A stretch of DNA of 64,000 nt, taken from positions 1,426,001-1,490,000 of the forward strand of contig NC_009792.1 in assembly GCF_000018045.1 (NCBI RefSeq), written 5' to 3'. The notes beneath the pieces were generated by a model, which saw only the letters and a program-made list of their open reading frames with translations, did no database searches and had not been told where the DNA came from. Of this stretch, positions 25,501 through 35,393 are shown piece by piece. The translations under genes and the position numbers were made by a program. The number at the start of each line of letters is the position of its first letter. Position 1 is the stretch's first letter. This DNA comes from Citrobacter koseri ATCC BAA-895. GTDB taxonomy: Bacteria > Pseudomonadota > Gammaproteobacteria > Enterobacterales > Enterobacteriaceae.

Positions 25501-26192
25501 TTCGGGCCTCCCGCGCTGACGTCGACATACTGTGGCGCCACGTCCTGGCTAAAGCGTCGTTGATAGTGTTGTAACGGAGAACTGTCACAGGCGGTGGCGT
25601 TATCTTCGATAAACTTCACCTGTTCCTCTTCCCAGACGGCATCCAGCGCCTGACGGGTATCGTCACGCGCCTCGCCGCCGATCTGCTGCGTGACACTGTC
25701 ACTGGAAAGTGGGCTGCCCGCCAGCGACAGCAGGGCGTCAAACAGCTGATACCACGGCGTTTCCCGTTGTTTTAAACGCCCACCCAGCAGCGCGAGGATC
25801 GGCGCGATGTTCTGCAATCCCTCCCGCGCTTCTGCTTCCGGCAGCACGCTCAAATACTCCAGATAGAGCGGCAGATGGTCGGGTAACTCGCGGCAGTCGA
25901 GTTGCAGTCCCACCTTTTCATACTGGGCCAGCAGATCGACCATCGCCTGGCCCCGATCGCGCGATTCCGCATGAACGTGTTCAAACAGCAACAGCGACGT
26001 CGCGCGCCCGCGATCAAAGACTTCACACCACTGCGCCTGCTTATCCAGCAGCGGGGCGTTTAGCAGCTCAGTGGTGAAGTCGGTGAGCATTGGCGCATCA
26101 TGGCGAATAAGCGCGATGGCGTCGTCACGGCACTCCCACAACAGCTCATCCGGGTACTCCATCAGCAAGCCAATAATCTTGAGGATCTGCAT
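25497..26192 (-). CDS. narW: Nitrate reductase Z assembly chaperone NarW
   Basis: 231 residues, acidic and mostly helical (NarJ/TorD-like chaperone family). It inserts the molybdenum cofactor into NarZ before membrane attachment and is not part of the final enzyme. Recognisable segment LLMEYPDELLWECRDDAIAL at the start and QLDCRELPDHLPLYLEYL in the middle. Its ATG shares a base with the narY stop. Confidence 0.94.
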   Translation of the reverse strand: MQILKIIGLLMEYPDELLWECRDDAIALIRHDAPMLTDFTTELLNAPLLDKQAQWCEVFDRGRATSLLLFEHVHAESRDRGQAMVDLLAQYEKVGLQLDCRELPDHLPLYLEYLSVLPEAEAREGLQNIAPILALLGGRLKQRETPWYQLFDALLSLAGSPLSSDSVTQQIGGEARDDTRQALDAVWEEEQVKFIEDNATACDSSPLQHYQRRFSQDVAPQYVDVSAGGPK

Positions 26193-27736
26193 TATTCGCC
26201 CTCCGCCTTATCGCGTACTTCGGTGATGTTGATGGCGTCAATGCGGCTGCTGTTAAACAGGTTAAATTTGGTGTCGGAACCGTGGCAGCCATCGCCGAAG
26301 GTGAAGCCGCAGCCGTTACGCTCAGGGAAGGCGTCACGCGCCATTTCGCGGTGACTGGTTGGGATCACGAAACGGTCTTCGTAATTGGCGATCGCCAGGT
26401 AGCGATACATCTCTTCCACCTGTTCCACACTTAAGCCGACTTCCTCAATAGCGCGGGTGTCCGTAACGCCTTCCACCGTCTGCGAACGCATATAGTGGCG
26501 CATCGCCATCATCCGTTTCAGGGCGCGCAGCACCGGGCCGGTATCGCCTGCGCTCAGCATATTGGCAAGGTACTGCACCGGAATACGCAGGCTTTCGATT
26601 GCCGGAAGCACACCTTCGGTTTGCGGCAGGCCGCCAGCATCGGCATAAGACTGAATTGGCGACAGCGGTGGCACGTACCAGACCATCGGCAGGGTGCGGT
26701 ATTCCGGGTGTAACGGCAGCGCCAGCTTCCAGTCCATCGCCATTTTGTAGACCGGGGAACGCTGAGCGGCCTCAATCACGTTTTGCGGAATACCCTGTTT
26801 CAGCGCTTCTTCAATCACCGCCGGATCGTTCGGGTCAAGGAACACGTCGCACTGACGCTCATAGAGATCGGTTTCGTGTTCGGTGCTGGCCGCTTCTTCA
26901 ATGCGGTCCGCGTCATACAACAACACGCCGAGATAGCGAATACGGCCAACACAGGTTTCCGAGCAGACGGTCGGCTGACCGGATTCGATACGCGGATAAC
27001 AGAAAATGCATTTTTCTGATTTGCCGCTTTTCCAGTTGAAGTAGATTTTTTTGTACGGACAACCGCTGATGCACAGACGCCAGCCGCGACATTTGTCCTG
27101 GTCGATCAGCACAATGCCATCTTCTTCACGCTTATAAATCGCGCCGCTCGGGCAGGTCGCCACACAGCTTGGGTTAAGGCAGTGCTCGCACAGACGCGGC
27201 AGATACATCATGAAGGTGTTTTCGAACTGGCCGTACATCTCCTTTTGCATCTTCTCGAAGTTACGATCGCGGGCACGTTTTGAAAATTCGCCGCCGAGCA
27301 ATTCTTCCCAGTTTGGCCCCCAGACAATTTTGTCCATCCTTTTGCCGTCAATCAGCGAACGCGGGCGGGCGGTGGGCTGGTTTTTGCTCTCCGGCGCGCT
27401 GTGCAGATGCTGATAATCGTAGGTAAACGGTTCGTAGTAATCATCGATTTGCGGGATCACCGGGTTGGCGAAGATTTTGGTGATAACGCCCATCTTGCCG
27501 CCCAGACGCGGTCTTATCTTGCCGTTGACATCGCGAACCCAGCCGCCTTGCCACTCCTCCTGATCTTCCCAGTTTTTCGGATAGCCGATACCAGGTTTTG
27601 TCTCAACGTTGTTAAACCACGCGTACTCCATACCTTCACGCCCGGTCCAGACGTTTTTACAGGTGACGGAGCAGGTGTGGCAGCCGATGCACTTATCAAG
27701 GTTGAGAACCATGCCTACCTGTGAGCGTATTTTCAT
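26192..27736 (-). CDS. narY: Nitrate reductase Z beta subunit NarY (Fe-S protein)
   Basis: 514 residues. Four cysteine clusters bind one [3Fe-4S] and three [4Fe-4S] centres: CIGCHTCSVTC near residue 16, CEHCLNPSCVATC near 184, CRGWRLCISGC near 217, where Trp replaces one Cys as in the family, and CIFCYPRI...CSETC near 244. It conducts electrons from NarV to NarZ on the cytoplasmic face. Overlaps narZ by 4 bases. Confidence 0.96.
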   Translation of the reverse strand: MKIRSQVGMVLNLDKCIGCHTCSVTCKNVWTGREGMEYAWFNNVETKPGIGYPKNWEDQEEWQGGWVRDVNGKIRPRLGGKMGVITKIFANPVIPQIDDYYEPFTYDYQHLHSAPESKNQPTARPRSLIDGKRMDKIVWGPNWEELLGGEFSKRARDRNFEKMQKEMYGQFENTFMMYLPRLCEHCLNPSCVATCPSGAIYKREEDGIVLIDQDKCRGWRLCISGCPYKKIYFNWKSGKSEKCIFCYPRIESGQPTVCSETCVGRIRYLGVLLYDADRIEEAASTEHETDLYERQCDVFLDPNDPAVIEEALKQGIPQNVIEAAQRSPVYKMAMDWKLALPLHPEYRTLPMVWYVPPLSPIQSYADAGGLPQTEGVLPAIESLRIPVQYLANMLSAGDTGPVLRALKRMMAMRHYMRSQTVEGVTDTRAIEEVGLSVEQVEEMYRYLAIANYEDRFVIPTSHREMARDAFPERNGCGFTFGDGCHGSDTKFNLFNSSRIDAINITEVRDKAEGE

Positions 27737-30700
27737 TTTTTCGCCTCCTGTACCTGATCCCGACCTTCATCATCCAGCCAGTTAATATTTTTCATTTTTC
27801 TAATCATGATGAACTCGTCGCGGTTCGATCCGACCGTACCGTAGTAGTTAAAGCTGTAAGCCAGCTGCGCATAGCCGCCGATCATATGGGTCGGTTTCGG
27901 GCAGACGCGCGTAACGGAGTTGTGGATCCCGCCGCGCATCCCTGTGACTTCAGAACCCGGGATATTCATGATGCGTTCCTGAGCGTGGTACATCATGGTC
28001 ATACCCGGCGGCACGCGCTGGCTGACCACCGCACGCGCGGTGAGGGCGCCGTTGGCGTTGAAGGCCTCGATCCAGTCGTTATCCTCAATGCCCAGCTCAC
28101 GGGCATCAGTTTCACTGATCCAGACAATCGGCCCGCCGCGCGACAGCGTCAGCATGAGCAGGTTTTCGCTATAGGTGGAGTGAATGCCCCATTTCTGGTG
28201 CGGCGTGAGGAAGTTCAGCGCTTTTTCCGGGAAACCGTTCGGCGGGATTTCGCGCATTTCGCTGACGCTACGGGTGTCAATCGGCGGACGGTAGGCCACC
28301 AGACTTTCCCCGAAGGCGCGCATCCAGGCGTGATCCTGATAGAGCTGCTGACGACCGGACAGCGTGCGCCACGGGATCAGCTCATGGACGTTGGTGTACC
28401 CGGCATTGTAAGAGACATGCTCGCTTTCAAGACCGGACCAGGTCGGGCTGGAGATAATTTTGCGCGGCTGGGCCTGAATATCCCGGAAGCGGATTTTCTC
28501 GTCTTCTTTGTTCAGCGCCAGATGAGTATGATCGCGCCCGGTAATCGCGCCCAGCGCCTCCCAGGCTTTGACTGCCACCTGACCGTTGGTTTCCGGCGCC
28601 AGCGCAAGGATGACCTCAGAGGCGTCCAGCGCGGTGTCAATCAGCGGGCGACCTTTCGCCGGGCCTTCGCGTTTGGTGTAATTGAGTTTACCGAGGAAAT
28701 CGACTTCGTTTTCCGTATTCCAGGAAATGCCTTTCCCGCCGTTGCCCAGCGTATCCATCAACGGGCCGAGGGAGGTGAACCGCTCATACGTCGCCGGATA
28801 GTCGCGTTCCACCACCGCGATGTTCGGCGCGGTTTTACCGGGGATCAGATCGCATTCGCCTTTGCGCCAGTCGAGAATATCAAACGGCTGCGACAGCTCT
28901 GCCGGGGAGTCATGCTGTAGCGGTTGCAGCACCACATCGGTTTCTTTGCCAAGATGCCCCACGCAGACGTCGGAGAACACTTTGGCGATCCCTTTGTAGA
29001 TTTCCCAGTCGCTTTTCGATTCCCACGCCGGGTCAACGGCAGCAGACAGCGGATGAATAAACGGATGCATATCCGAGGTATTCATGTCGTCTTTTTCATA
29101 CCAGGTGGCGGTCGGCAGCACAATATCTGAGAACAGGCAGGTGCTGGACATACGGAAATCCAGCGTCACCAGCAGGTCGAGCTTGCCTTCAATGGCGTCC
29201 GTTTGCCACTCCACATCTTCCGGTTTGACGCCGTCACTGGACCCCAGCGCTTCTCCCTGAATGCCGCTTTCGGTGCCCAGCAGGTATTTGAGCATGTATT
29301 CATGCCCCTTGCCGGATGAACCCAGCAAATTCGAGCGCCAGACGAAGAGGTTGCGCGGGTGGTTTTTACCGCTGTCCGGCTGCTCGCAGGCAAAACGAAT
29401 ATCCCCCGATTTCAGCGCCTGTACGGTGTAATCGGCAGGGGATAATCCGGCCTGTTCCGCTTTGCTTTTCAGCGTGAGCGGGTTGAGATTGAGCTGAGGC
29501 GCGGAGGGCAGCCAGCCCATACGTTCAGCTCGCACGTTGAAATCAATTAAATGGCCGGTAAAGCGTGAGGAATCAGCCAGCGGCGACAGCAGTTCCTGCG
29601 CGGTCAGTTTTTCATAACGCCACTGGCTGGCGTGATTATAGAAAAACGACGTGCTGTTCATCTGACGCGGCGGGCGGTTCCAGTCCAGCGCAAACGCCAG
29701 CGGCAGCCAGCCGGTTTGTGGGCGTAACTTTTCCTGCCCCACGTAGTGCGCCCAGCCACCACCGCTTTGCCCCACGCAGCCGCAGAACACGAGGATGTTA
29801 ATCATCCCGCGATAGTTCATATCCATGTGATACCAGTGGTTCACACCGGCGCCGAGGATGATCATGGAACGGCCATGCGTTTTATGCGCGGTATCGGCAA
29901 ATTCCCTGGCGATCGTTTCGATGTGACGACGCGGTACGCCGGTAATCTGTTCGCCCCAGGCGGGAGTGTAGGCCTTAATTTCCGCGTAATCTTTGGCGCT
30001 GTGATCGTCATCCAGACCACGGTCCAGGCCATAATTCGCCAGCACCAGGTCGTAGACGCTGACGACCGGGCAGAGGCTGCCATCGGCCAGGGTAAGACGC
30101 TTCACCGGCAACTGGCGCACCAGAACCGGTTCTTGCTTCACGCTGCGAAAATGCGGGTTCTCATTACCGCCAAAGTAAGGGAACGCCACGCCAGCGACAT
30201 CATCATGCTGGCCCAGCAAGGAGAGGGTCAGTTCCGTTTCGTTGCCTGCCGCCAGCGGCTCAAGATTCCACTTGCCTTTCTCGCCCCAGCGAAAGCCGAT
30301 GGAGCCGTTCGGCACCACCAGTTCACCCGCACGATTATAAGCGACGGTTTTCCATTCCGGGTTATTGGTTTCACCCAGCCCGTCGACCAGATCGGACGCC
30401 CGCATCATGCGACCTGGCACATAGCTGCCGTCTTCGCGCGCTTCAAGCATGACCAGCATCGGCATGTCGGTATAGCGGCGACAGTAATTCAGGAAATAGT
30501 CGCTGGGGTTATCGAGATGAAACTCTTTGAGGATGACGTGGCCCATTGCCATCGCCAGCGCGCTGTCAGTACCTTGCTTCGGCGCCAGCCACTGGTCGCA
30601 CAGCTTGGCGACTTCTGAGTAGTCCGGCGTAATGGCAATCGTCTTGGTGCCTTTGTAACGCACTTCTGTGAAGAAGTGTGCGTCCGGCGTGCGCGTTTGC

Positions 30701-31473
30701 GGCACGTTAGAGCCCCAGGCGATGATATAGCTGGAATTGTACCAGTCTGCGGATTCCGGGACATCGGTTTGCTCGCCCCACGTCATCGGCGATGCGGGCG
30801 GCAGATCGCAGTACCAGTCATAGAAACTCAGACAGGTTCCGCCGAGCAACGAGAGATAACGAGTCCCGGCGGCGTAGGAGACCATCGACATCGCCGGAAT
30901 CGGCGAGAACCCGGCGACACGGTCAGGGCCATAATTTTTGACGGTCCAGACGTTGGCCGCCGCGATCAGTTGATTAAGTTCTTTCCAGTTAGAACGAATA
31001 AACCCACCGCGTCCACGCACCTGCTTGTAGCTTTGGCACTTTTGCGGATCGTTCATGATCGACTCCCACGCCAGTACCGGATCAGGCTGGCGGGAAAGGG
31101 CGTCACGCCACAGTTCAATCAGGCGTTTACGCACCAGCGGATACTTCAGGCGGTTAGCGCTATAGAGATACCAGGAATAACTGGCGCCGCGTGGGCAGCC
31201 GCGCGGTTCATGATTAGGCAGATCCGGGCGGGTTCGGGGGTAGTCCGTCTGCTGCGTTTCCCAGGTCACCAGACCATTTTTAACGTAGATTTTCCAGCTA
31301 CAGGAGCCGGTGCAGTTCACGCCATGCGTGGAGCGCACGATTTTATCGAACTGCCAGCGCTGACGATAACTGTCCTCCCAGTCCCGGTTGGTGTGCATCA
31401 CCTGCCCGTGACCGTCCGCAAAAGTGTCGCCTTTTTGCTTAAAATAGCGAAAGCGATCCAACAGTTTACTCAT
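27733..31473 (-). CDS. narZ: Nitrate reductase Z alpha subunit NarZ
   Basis: 1246 residues, the same size as E. coli NarZ. Molybdopterin (bis-MGD) oxidoreductase. The N-terminal HGVNCTGSCSWKIYVKNG region holds the unusual His/Cys-ligated FS0 cluster, and DLPNHEPRGCPRGASYSWYL follows. Reduces nitrate to nitrite in the cytoplasm. First gene of narZYWV. In E. coli and Salmonella this enzyme is sigma-S dependent and largely independent of Fnr and nitrate. A REP element separates it from narU. Confidence 0.97.
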   Translation of the reverse strand: MSKLLDRFRYFKQKGDTFADGHGQVMHTNRDWEDSYRQRWQFDKIVRSTHGVNCTGSCSWKIYVKNGLVTWETQQTDYPRTRPDLPNHEPRGCPRGASYSWYLYSANRLKYPLVRKRLIELWRDALSRQPDPVLAWESIMNDPQKCQSYKQVRGRGGFIRSNWKELNQLIAAANVWTVKNYGPDRVAGFSPIPAMSMVSYAAGTRYLSLLGGTCLSFYDWYCDLPPASPMTWGEQTDVPESADWYNSSYIIAWGSNVPQTRTPDAHFFTEVRYKGTKTIAITPDYSEVAKLCDQWLAPKQGTDSALAMAMGHVILKEFHLDNPSDYFLNYCRRYTDMPMLVMLEAREDGSYVPGRMMRASDLVDGLGETNNPEWKTVAYNRAGELVVPNGSIGFRWGEKGKWNLEPLAAGNETELTLSLLGQHDDVAGVAFPYFGGNENPHFRSVKQEPVLVRQLPVKRLTLADGSLCPVVSVYDLVLANYGLDRGLDDDHSAKDYAEIKAYTPAWGEQITGVPRRHIETIAREFADTAHKTHGRSMIILGAGVNHWYHMDMNYRGMINILVFCGCVGQSGGGWAHYVGQEKLRPQTGWLPLAFALDWNRPPRQMNSTSFFYNHASQWRYEKLTAQELLSPLADSSRFTGHLIDFNVRAERMGWLPSAPQLNLNPLTLKSKAEQAGLSPADYTVQALKSGDIRFACEQPDSGKNHPRNLFVWRSNLLGSSGKGHEYMLKYLLGTESGIQGEALGSSDGVKPEDVEWQTDAIEGKLDLLVTLDFRMSSTCLFSDIVLPTATWYEKDDMNTSDMHPFIHPLSAAVDPAWESKSDWEIYKGIAKVFSDVCVGHLGKETDVVLQPLQHDSPAELSQPFDILDWRKGECDLIPGKTAPNIAVVERDYPATYERFTSLGPLMDTLGNGGKGISWNTENEVDFLGKLNYTKREGPAKGRPLIDTALDASEVILALAPETNGQVAVKAWEALGAITGRDHTHLALNKEDEKIRFRDIQAQPRKIISSPTWSGLESEHVSYNAGYTNVHELIPWRTLSGRQQLYQDHAWMRAFGESLVAYRPPIDTRSVSEMREIPPNGFPEKALNFLTPHQKWGIHSTYSENLLMLTLSRGGPIVWISETDARELGIEDNDWIEAFNANGALTARAVVSQRVPPGMTMMYHAQERIMNIPGSEVTGMRGGIHNSVTRVCPKPTHMIGGYAQLAYSFNYYGTVGSNRDEFIMIRKMKNINWLDDEGRDQVQEAKK

Positions 31474-31510
31474 GACATTTCTCCTGCTCCATAATGTGTC
31501 AGGCGGTCTT

Positions 31511-31573
31511 GTAGGCCGGATAAGGCGCTGCGCGATTGCCTGATGGCGACGCCCGGCGTCTTATCCGGCCTAC
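31511..31573. repeat. REP/BIME between narU and narZ
   Basis: GTAGGCCGGATAAGGCGCTG and the inverted CGTCTTATCCGGCCTAC form a paired REP. It sits in the 124-base gap within the narU-narZYWV transcription unit and may limit read-through or stabilise narU RNA. Confidence 0.88.
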
Positions 31574-31597
31574 GTCCGAACCTGTGATGAATATGTT

Positions 31598-32992
31598 TTA
31601 TTTTTTTGTTGCTGCCGGTTTACGGCGACCATAAACCAGCCAGGTCACCAGTACGCAAACGATGTAAAACACCAGAAAGATTTTCATTGCGCCAACCGGC
31701 GAGCCGGTCAACGCCAGAGAAGAACCAAAAGCTTTAGGGATAAAGAAACCGCCGACTGCGCCAATCGCAGAGATAAAACCGAGGGCAGCGGCCGTATCGG
31801 TCACGGCTTCACGCTGGGCCTGCGCATCTGAGCCGCCGCGCAGTTTCACTCTGTAGATCGTGATCTGGCGGAAAATGACCGCAATCATCTGGAAGGTCGA
31901 GCCGCTTCCCAGGCCCGCCGTCAGGAAAAGCCCCATAAACACCAGATAGAAGGCGATAAAACTTCCTGAGCCGGAGCCCGGTAATGTCAGAAACAGCAGG
32001 GCGGTAAACAGCGCCATGAAAACGAAGTTAATCAGCGTGACGCGAACGCCGCCGAACTTGTCAGAAATAACGCCGCCCGCAGAACGCGCAAGCGCGCCGA
32101 TAAACGGGCCAAAGAAGGCCAGTTGCAGAATATTGACGTCGGGAAACTGGGTTTTCGCCAGCATGGCGAATCCTGCGGAGAAACCGATAAAAGAACCAAA
32201 GGTGGCGAGATAGAGCAGGCTGAGCAGCCAAAGGTGAAAGCGTTTCAGCACCGGCAGTTGAGACGCGACAGAGGCTTTCGAACTGGCGATATCATTCATC
32301 CCGGTCCAGGCTGCGAGGGTCGCGATAAGCAATAACGGCACCCAGATCCACGCGGCATTCGTCAGCGAAAGCAGCGAGCCATCGGGCTGCGGCACACCTT
32401 GTACGCCCAGAAAAGTGAACATGGGCAGGAAAATCACCAGCGGGGCGACAAGTTGCATCACGCTGACGCCAAGGTTGCCTAAACCGCCGTTCACGCCGAG
32501 GGCGCTACCTTGCTTTGCTTTCGGGAAGAAAAAGCTGATGTTGCCCATACTGGAGGCAAAGTTAGCGCCAGCAAAACCGCACAGCAGCGCAATGATAATA
32601 AATACTCCAAAAGGGGTGGATGTGTTTTGCACCGCAAAACCGAGCCAGATACAGGGAATAATCAGAATAACTGTGCTAAAAATCGTCCAGCGACGCCCGC
32701 CAAATATAGGTACCATAAAGGAGTAGGGCACGCGTAATATAGCCCCGGACAGCGAAGGTAAAGCGGTTAATAAAAAGAGCTGGTCAGTGGTGAAATTAAA
32801 ACCAATTTTATTCAAATTAACGGCGACGGCGCTAAATAACATCCAGACGCAGAATGCGAGCAATAAACAAGCCACTGATATCCAAAGATTTCTTCGGGCA
32901 ATGTGTTTACCTTTGTTTTCCCAGAAAGCGGGTTGTTCTGGCCTCCAGTCACTCAAAAGATAACGATTATTTTTCTCATTTTGTAGCGCCAT
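31598..32992 (-). CDS. narU: Nitrate/nitrite transporter NarU
   Basis: 464 residues with 12 membrane helices, of the nitrate/nitrite porter branch of the major facilitator superfamily. The signature glycine-rich motifs GFAGANFASSMGNISFFFP and GLGNLGVSVMQLV are present, with conserved arginines in helices 2 and 8. Moves nitrate in and nitrite out for NarZYV. Upstream of narZ on the same strand. The 215-base gap to smvR on its 5-prime side holds its promoter. Confidence 0.95.
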   Translation of the reverse strand: MALQNEKNNRYLLSDWRPEQPAFWENKGKHIARRNLWISVACLLLAFCVWMLFSAVAVNLNKIGFNFTTDQLFLLTALPSLSGAILRVPYSFMVPIFGGRRWTIFSTVILIIPCIWLGFAVQNTSTPFGVFIIIALLCGFAGANFASSMGNISFFFPKAKQGSALGVNGGLGNLGVSVMQLVAPLVIFLPMFTFLGVQGVPQPDGSLLSLTNAAWIWVPLLLIATLAAWTGMNDIASSKASVASQLPVLKRFHLWLLSLLYLATFGSFIGFSAGFAMLAKTQFPDVNILQLAFFGPFIGALARSAGGVISDKFGGVRVTLINFVFMALFTALLFLTLPGSGSGSFIAFYLVFMGLFLTAGLGSGSTFQMIAVIFRQITIYRVKLRGGSDAQAQREAVTDTAAALGFISAIGAVGGFFIPKAFGSSLALTGSPVGAMKIFLVFYIVCVLVTWLVYGRRKPAATKK

Positions 32993-33207
32993 ATTGCCCT
33001 CACACGCACACGTCGTTCATGAAAAAAAAGAAATAAGTCCAGGAAGGGCGCGCGAGCCCTTTTTAGAATTTATTGAAGACTTTTAAGAATATTGATTGAA
33101 AGGATAGATAAAAAAGCGAGACCACGAGGAGTGAAGGGCGGTTAATAAGTTGCTTAAGTGTTACCAAATGTAAACACAAAAGATGCATTGTTAACTGGCG
33201 TATAACA

Positions 33208-33786
33208 TCAGCGAAATAACTCCAGTGTAATCATGCGGTCCAGATGCTGCTGGTAGGCAGGATCGGTCATTTCAGACATACCGAGGGCGTACATGCCGTC
33301 CAGCCCGCAGGCTAATGCGATTAATCGCCAGGCGACATCAGCGGCGGCTGAGGCCAATGAAAATTCTCCTGCCTCCTGACCGCCTTCAATGATGGCGGTC
33401 GTTTCTTCATGCCACATTTGCATGGTCAGCAGGTAGGCGCTTTTAATTTCCGGGTCGTTATCCGCCAGGATCTGCGCTTCCCGCCAGAGTTTAATGTAGG
33501 GCTCTAATCCACCATCGTCACTCCCCAGCATGGCGTGCAGCCGCATGCGCCAGGTGCAGTGCTCGGGCACCAGGCTGGCATCCAGCAAGGTGCGAATCAG
33601 ACGAACGAATACCTGAGATTTAAGCTCGCCCGAACTGCTGAAATGGTGGTGGAGTTGCCCGGTCGCGACGCCGGCTTCCTGCGCGATTCGCCTTACCGTC
33701 ATGCCGCTCAATCCCTCTTCCAGCGCGACGCGCATTGCCGCTTGCAGGATCACCTCACGGCGCTCATCCCGATTCAGATAACTCAT
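33208..33786 (-). CDS. smvR: TetR-family repressor SmvR
   Basis: 192 residues. The N-terminal TetR helix-turn-helix (about 10-57) contains GLSGMTVRRIAQEAGVATGQ; the rest is the ligand-binding helical domain. It is divergent from the efflux gene smvA with 118 bases between start codons and represses it in Salmonella and relatives. Two related palindromes in the gap are likely operators. Confidence 0.88.
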   Translation of the reverse strand: MSYLNRDERREVILQAAMRVALEEGLSGMTVRRIAQEAGVATGQLHHHFSSSGELKSQVFVRLIRTLLDASLVPEHCTWRMRLHAMLGSDDGGLEPYIKLWREAQILADNDPEIKSAYLLTMQMWHEETTAIIEGGQEAGEFSLASAAADVAWRLIALACGLDGMYALGMSEMTDPAYQQHLDRMITLELFR

Positions 33787-33829
33787 GGCTTTCTCCCATT
33801 TTCGCAGTTGGCGCAGTGTAACAAAAAGC

Positions 33830-33880
33830 TGGACATGCGTTCAACTTTCCGTAGGATCGCGAGAGTTGAACACGTGTTCA
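33830..33880. promoter_or_regulatory. Paired operator-like palindromes for SmvR
   Basis: TGAACACGTGTTCA at 33867-33880 is a perfect 14-base palindrome. TGGACATGCGTTCA at 33830-33843 matches it at 11 of 14 positions. Their centres are 37 bases apart in the smvR-smvA gap. This arrangement suits TetR dimers covering the smvA promoter. Confidence 0.6.
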
Positions 33881-33904
33881 GTTTTTGCTTTCAAAGGACG
33901 TTTT

Positions 33905-35392
33905 ATGTTTCGTCAGTGGTTAACGTTAATGATTATTGTACTGGTCTACATCCCTGTTGCGATTGATGCAACGGTGCTGCACGTTGCCGCACCCACGCTG
34001 AGCATGACGTTGGGCGCCAGTGGCAACGAGCTGTTGTGGATCATTGATATTTATTCTCTGGTGATGGCAGGGATGGTATTGCCGATGGGCGCGCTGGGCG
34101 ATCGAATCGGCTTTAAACGCCTGCTGTTGCTGGGGGGAGGCTTATTCGGTCTTGCGTCGCTGGCGGCAGCGTTCGCCCACAGCGCCAGTTGGCTGATTGC
34201 TACCCGCGCGATTCTGGCTATTGGCGCGGCGATGATTGTTCCGGCGACGCTGGCCGGTATCCGCGCCACGTTTTCTGAGGCCCGTCACCGTAATATGGCG
34301 CTTGGCGTCTGGGCGGCCGTAGGGTCGGGCGGCGCCGCGTTCGGCCCGCTGGTCGGCGGTATGTTACTGGAGCACTTTTACTGGGGATCGGTCTTCCTGA
34401 TCAATGTGCCCATTGTCCTGGTGGTGATGGCGTTAACGGCGCGCTTTGTGCCTCGCCAGTCCGGTCGCCGCGATCAGCCATTGAACTTTAGCCATGCGGT
34501 CATGCTGATTATCGCCATCCTGCTGCTGGTATACAGCGCGAAAACCGCGCTGAAAGGGCAACTGGCCAGCGGCGTTATCGCCCTGACGCTGATGATCGGC
34601 GCGCTGTTGTTGGGCATGTTTATCCGCACGCAGCTCGCGGCAGCGCGCCCGATGATCGATATGCGTCTGTTTACGCATCGCATCATTCTGAGCGGCGTTG
34701 TGATGGCGATGACGGCGATGATCACGCTGGTCGGCTTCGAGTTGCTGATGGCGCAGGAGCTTCAGTTTGTTCATGGCTTAACGCCGTATGAAGCAGGGCT
34801 GTTTATGCTGCCAGTGATGCTCGCAAGTGGATTCAGCGGCCCCCTTGCCGGGATGCTGGTTTCACGACTGGGATTGCGAACAGTGGCGACTGGCGGCATG
34901 GCGCTAAGTGCGCTGAGCTTTTATGGCCTGGCAATGACGGATTTCAGCACGCAGCAATGGCAGGCCTGGTGCCTGATGGCGCTGCTGGGTTTTAGCGCCG
35001 CCAGCGCGTTGCTCGCCTCTACTGCCGCCATTATGGCCGCTGCGCCCGCAGAAAAAGCGGCGGCGGCCGGGGCAATAGAAACCATGGCCTATGAACTGGG
35101 CGCCGGGCTTGGCATTGCGATCTTTGGCTTGTTGTTAAGCCGCAGCTTTTCCGCATCTATCCTGCTTCCTTCCGGCCTGAACGCAGAGGAAATCGAACGC
35201 GCATCGTCGTCAATGGGAGAAGCGGTGCAGCTGGCGGATACGCTCTCGCCTTCACTTGGTGAGGCGATACTGGACGCCGCCAGACAGGCGTTTACCTGGT
35301 CGCACAGCGTGGCGCTGAGCAGTGCCGGAAGCATGTTAATTCTGTTAGCGGTAGGGATGTGGTTTAGTCTGGCAAAAGTAAAACGCGGCTAA
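33905..35392 (+). CDS. smvA: Multidrug/methyl viologen efflux pump SmvA
   Basis: 495 residues from the ATG at 33905 (AAAGGACG ribosome site); the frame stays open upstream through the operator region but that part is unlikely to be translated. DHA2-type major facilitator with 14 membrane helices. Motifs seen are VAIDATVLHVAAPTL (motif D1), LGDRIGFKRLL (motif A) and GPLVGGMLL (motif C). Exports methyl viologen and cationic biocides in Salmonella. Convergent with the GFA gene with one base between stops. Confidence 0.94.
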   Translation: MFRQWLTLMIIVLVYIPVAIDATVLHVAAPTLSMTLGASGNELLWIIDIYSLVMAGMVLPMGALGDRIGFKRLLLLGGGLFGLASLAAAFAHSASWLIATRAILAIGAAMIVPATLAGIRATFSEARHRNMALGVWAAVGSGGAAFGPLVGGMLLEHFYWGSVFLINVPIVLVVMALTARFVPRQSGRRDQPLNFSHAVMLIIAILLLVYSAKTALKGQLASGVIALTLMIGALLLGMFIRTQLAAARPMIDMRLFTHRIILSGVVMAMTAMITLVGFELLMAQELQFVHGLTPYEAGLFMLPVMLASGFSGPLAGMLVSRLGLRTVATGGMALSALSFYGLAMTDFSTQQWQAWCLMALLGFSAASALLASTAAIMAAAPAEKAAAAGAIETMAYELGAGLGIAIFGLLLSRSFSASILLPSGLNAEEIERASSSMGEAVQLADTLSPSLGEAILDAARQAFTWSHSVALSSAGSMLILLAVGMWFSLAKVKRG

Positions 35393-35393
35393 C

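Noticed and set aside
27721..28920. 399-residue frame antisense to narZ
   Set aside because: Shadow of the high-GC third-position bias of narZ. The amino acid composition is Arg/His/Gly-rich with no domain.
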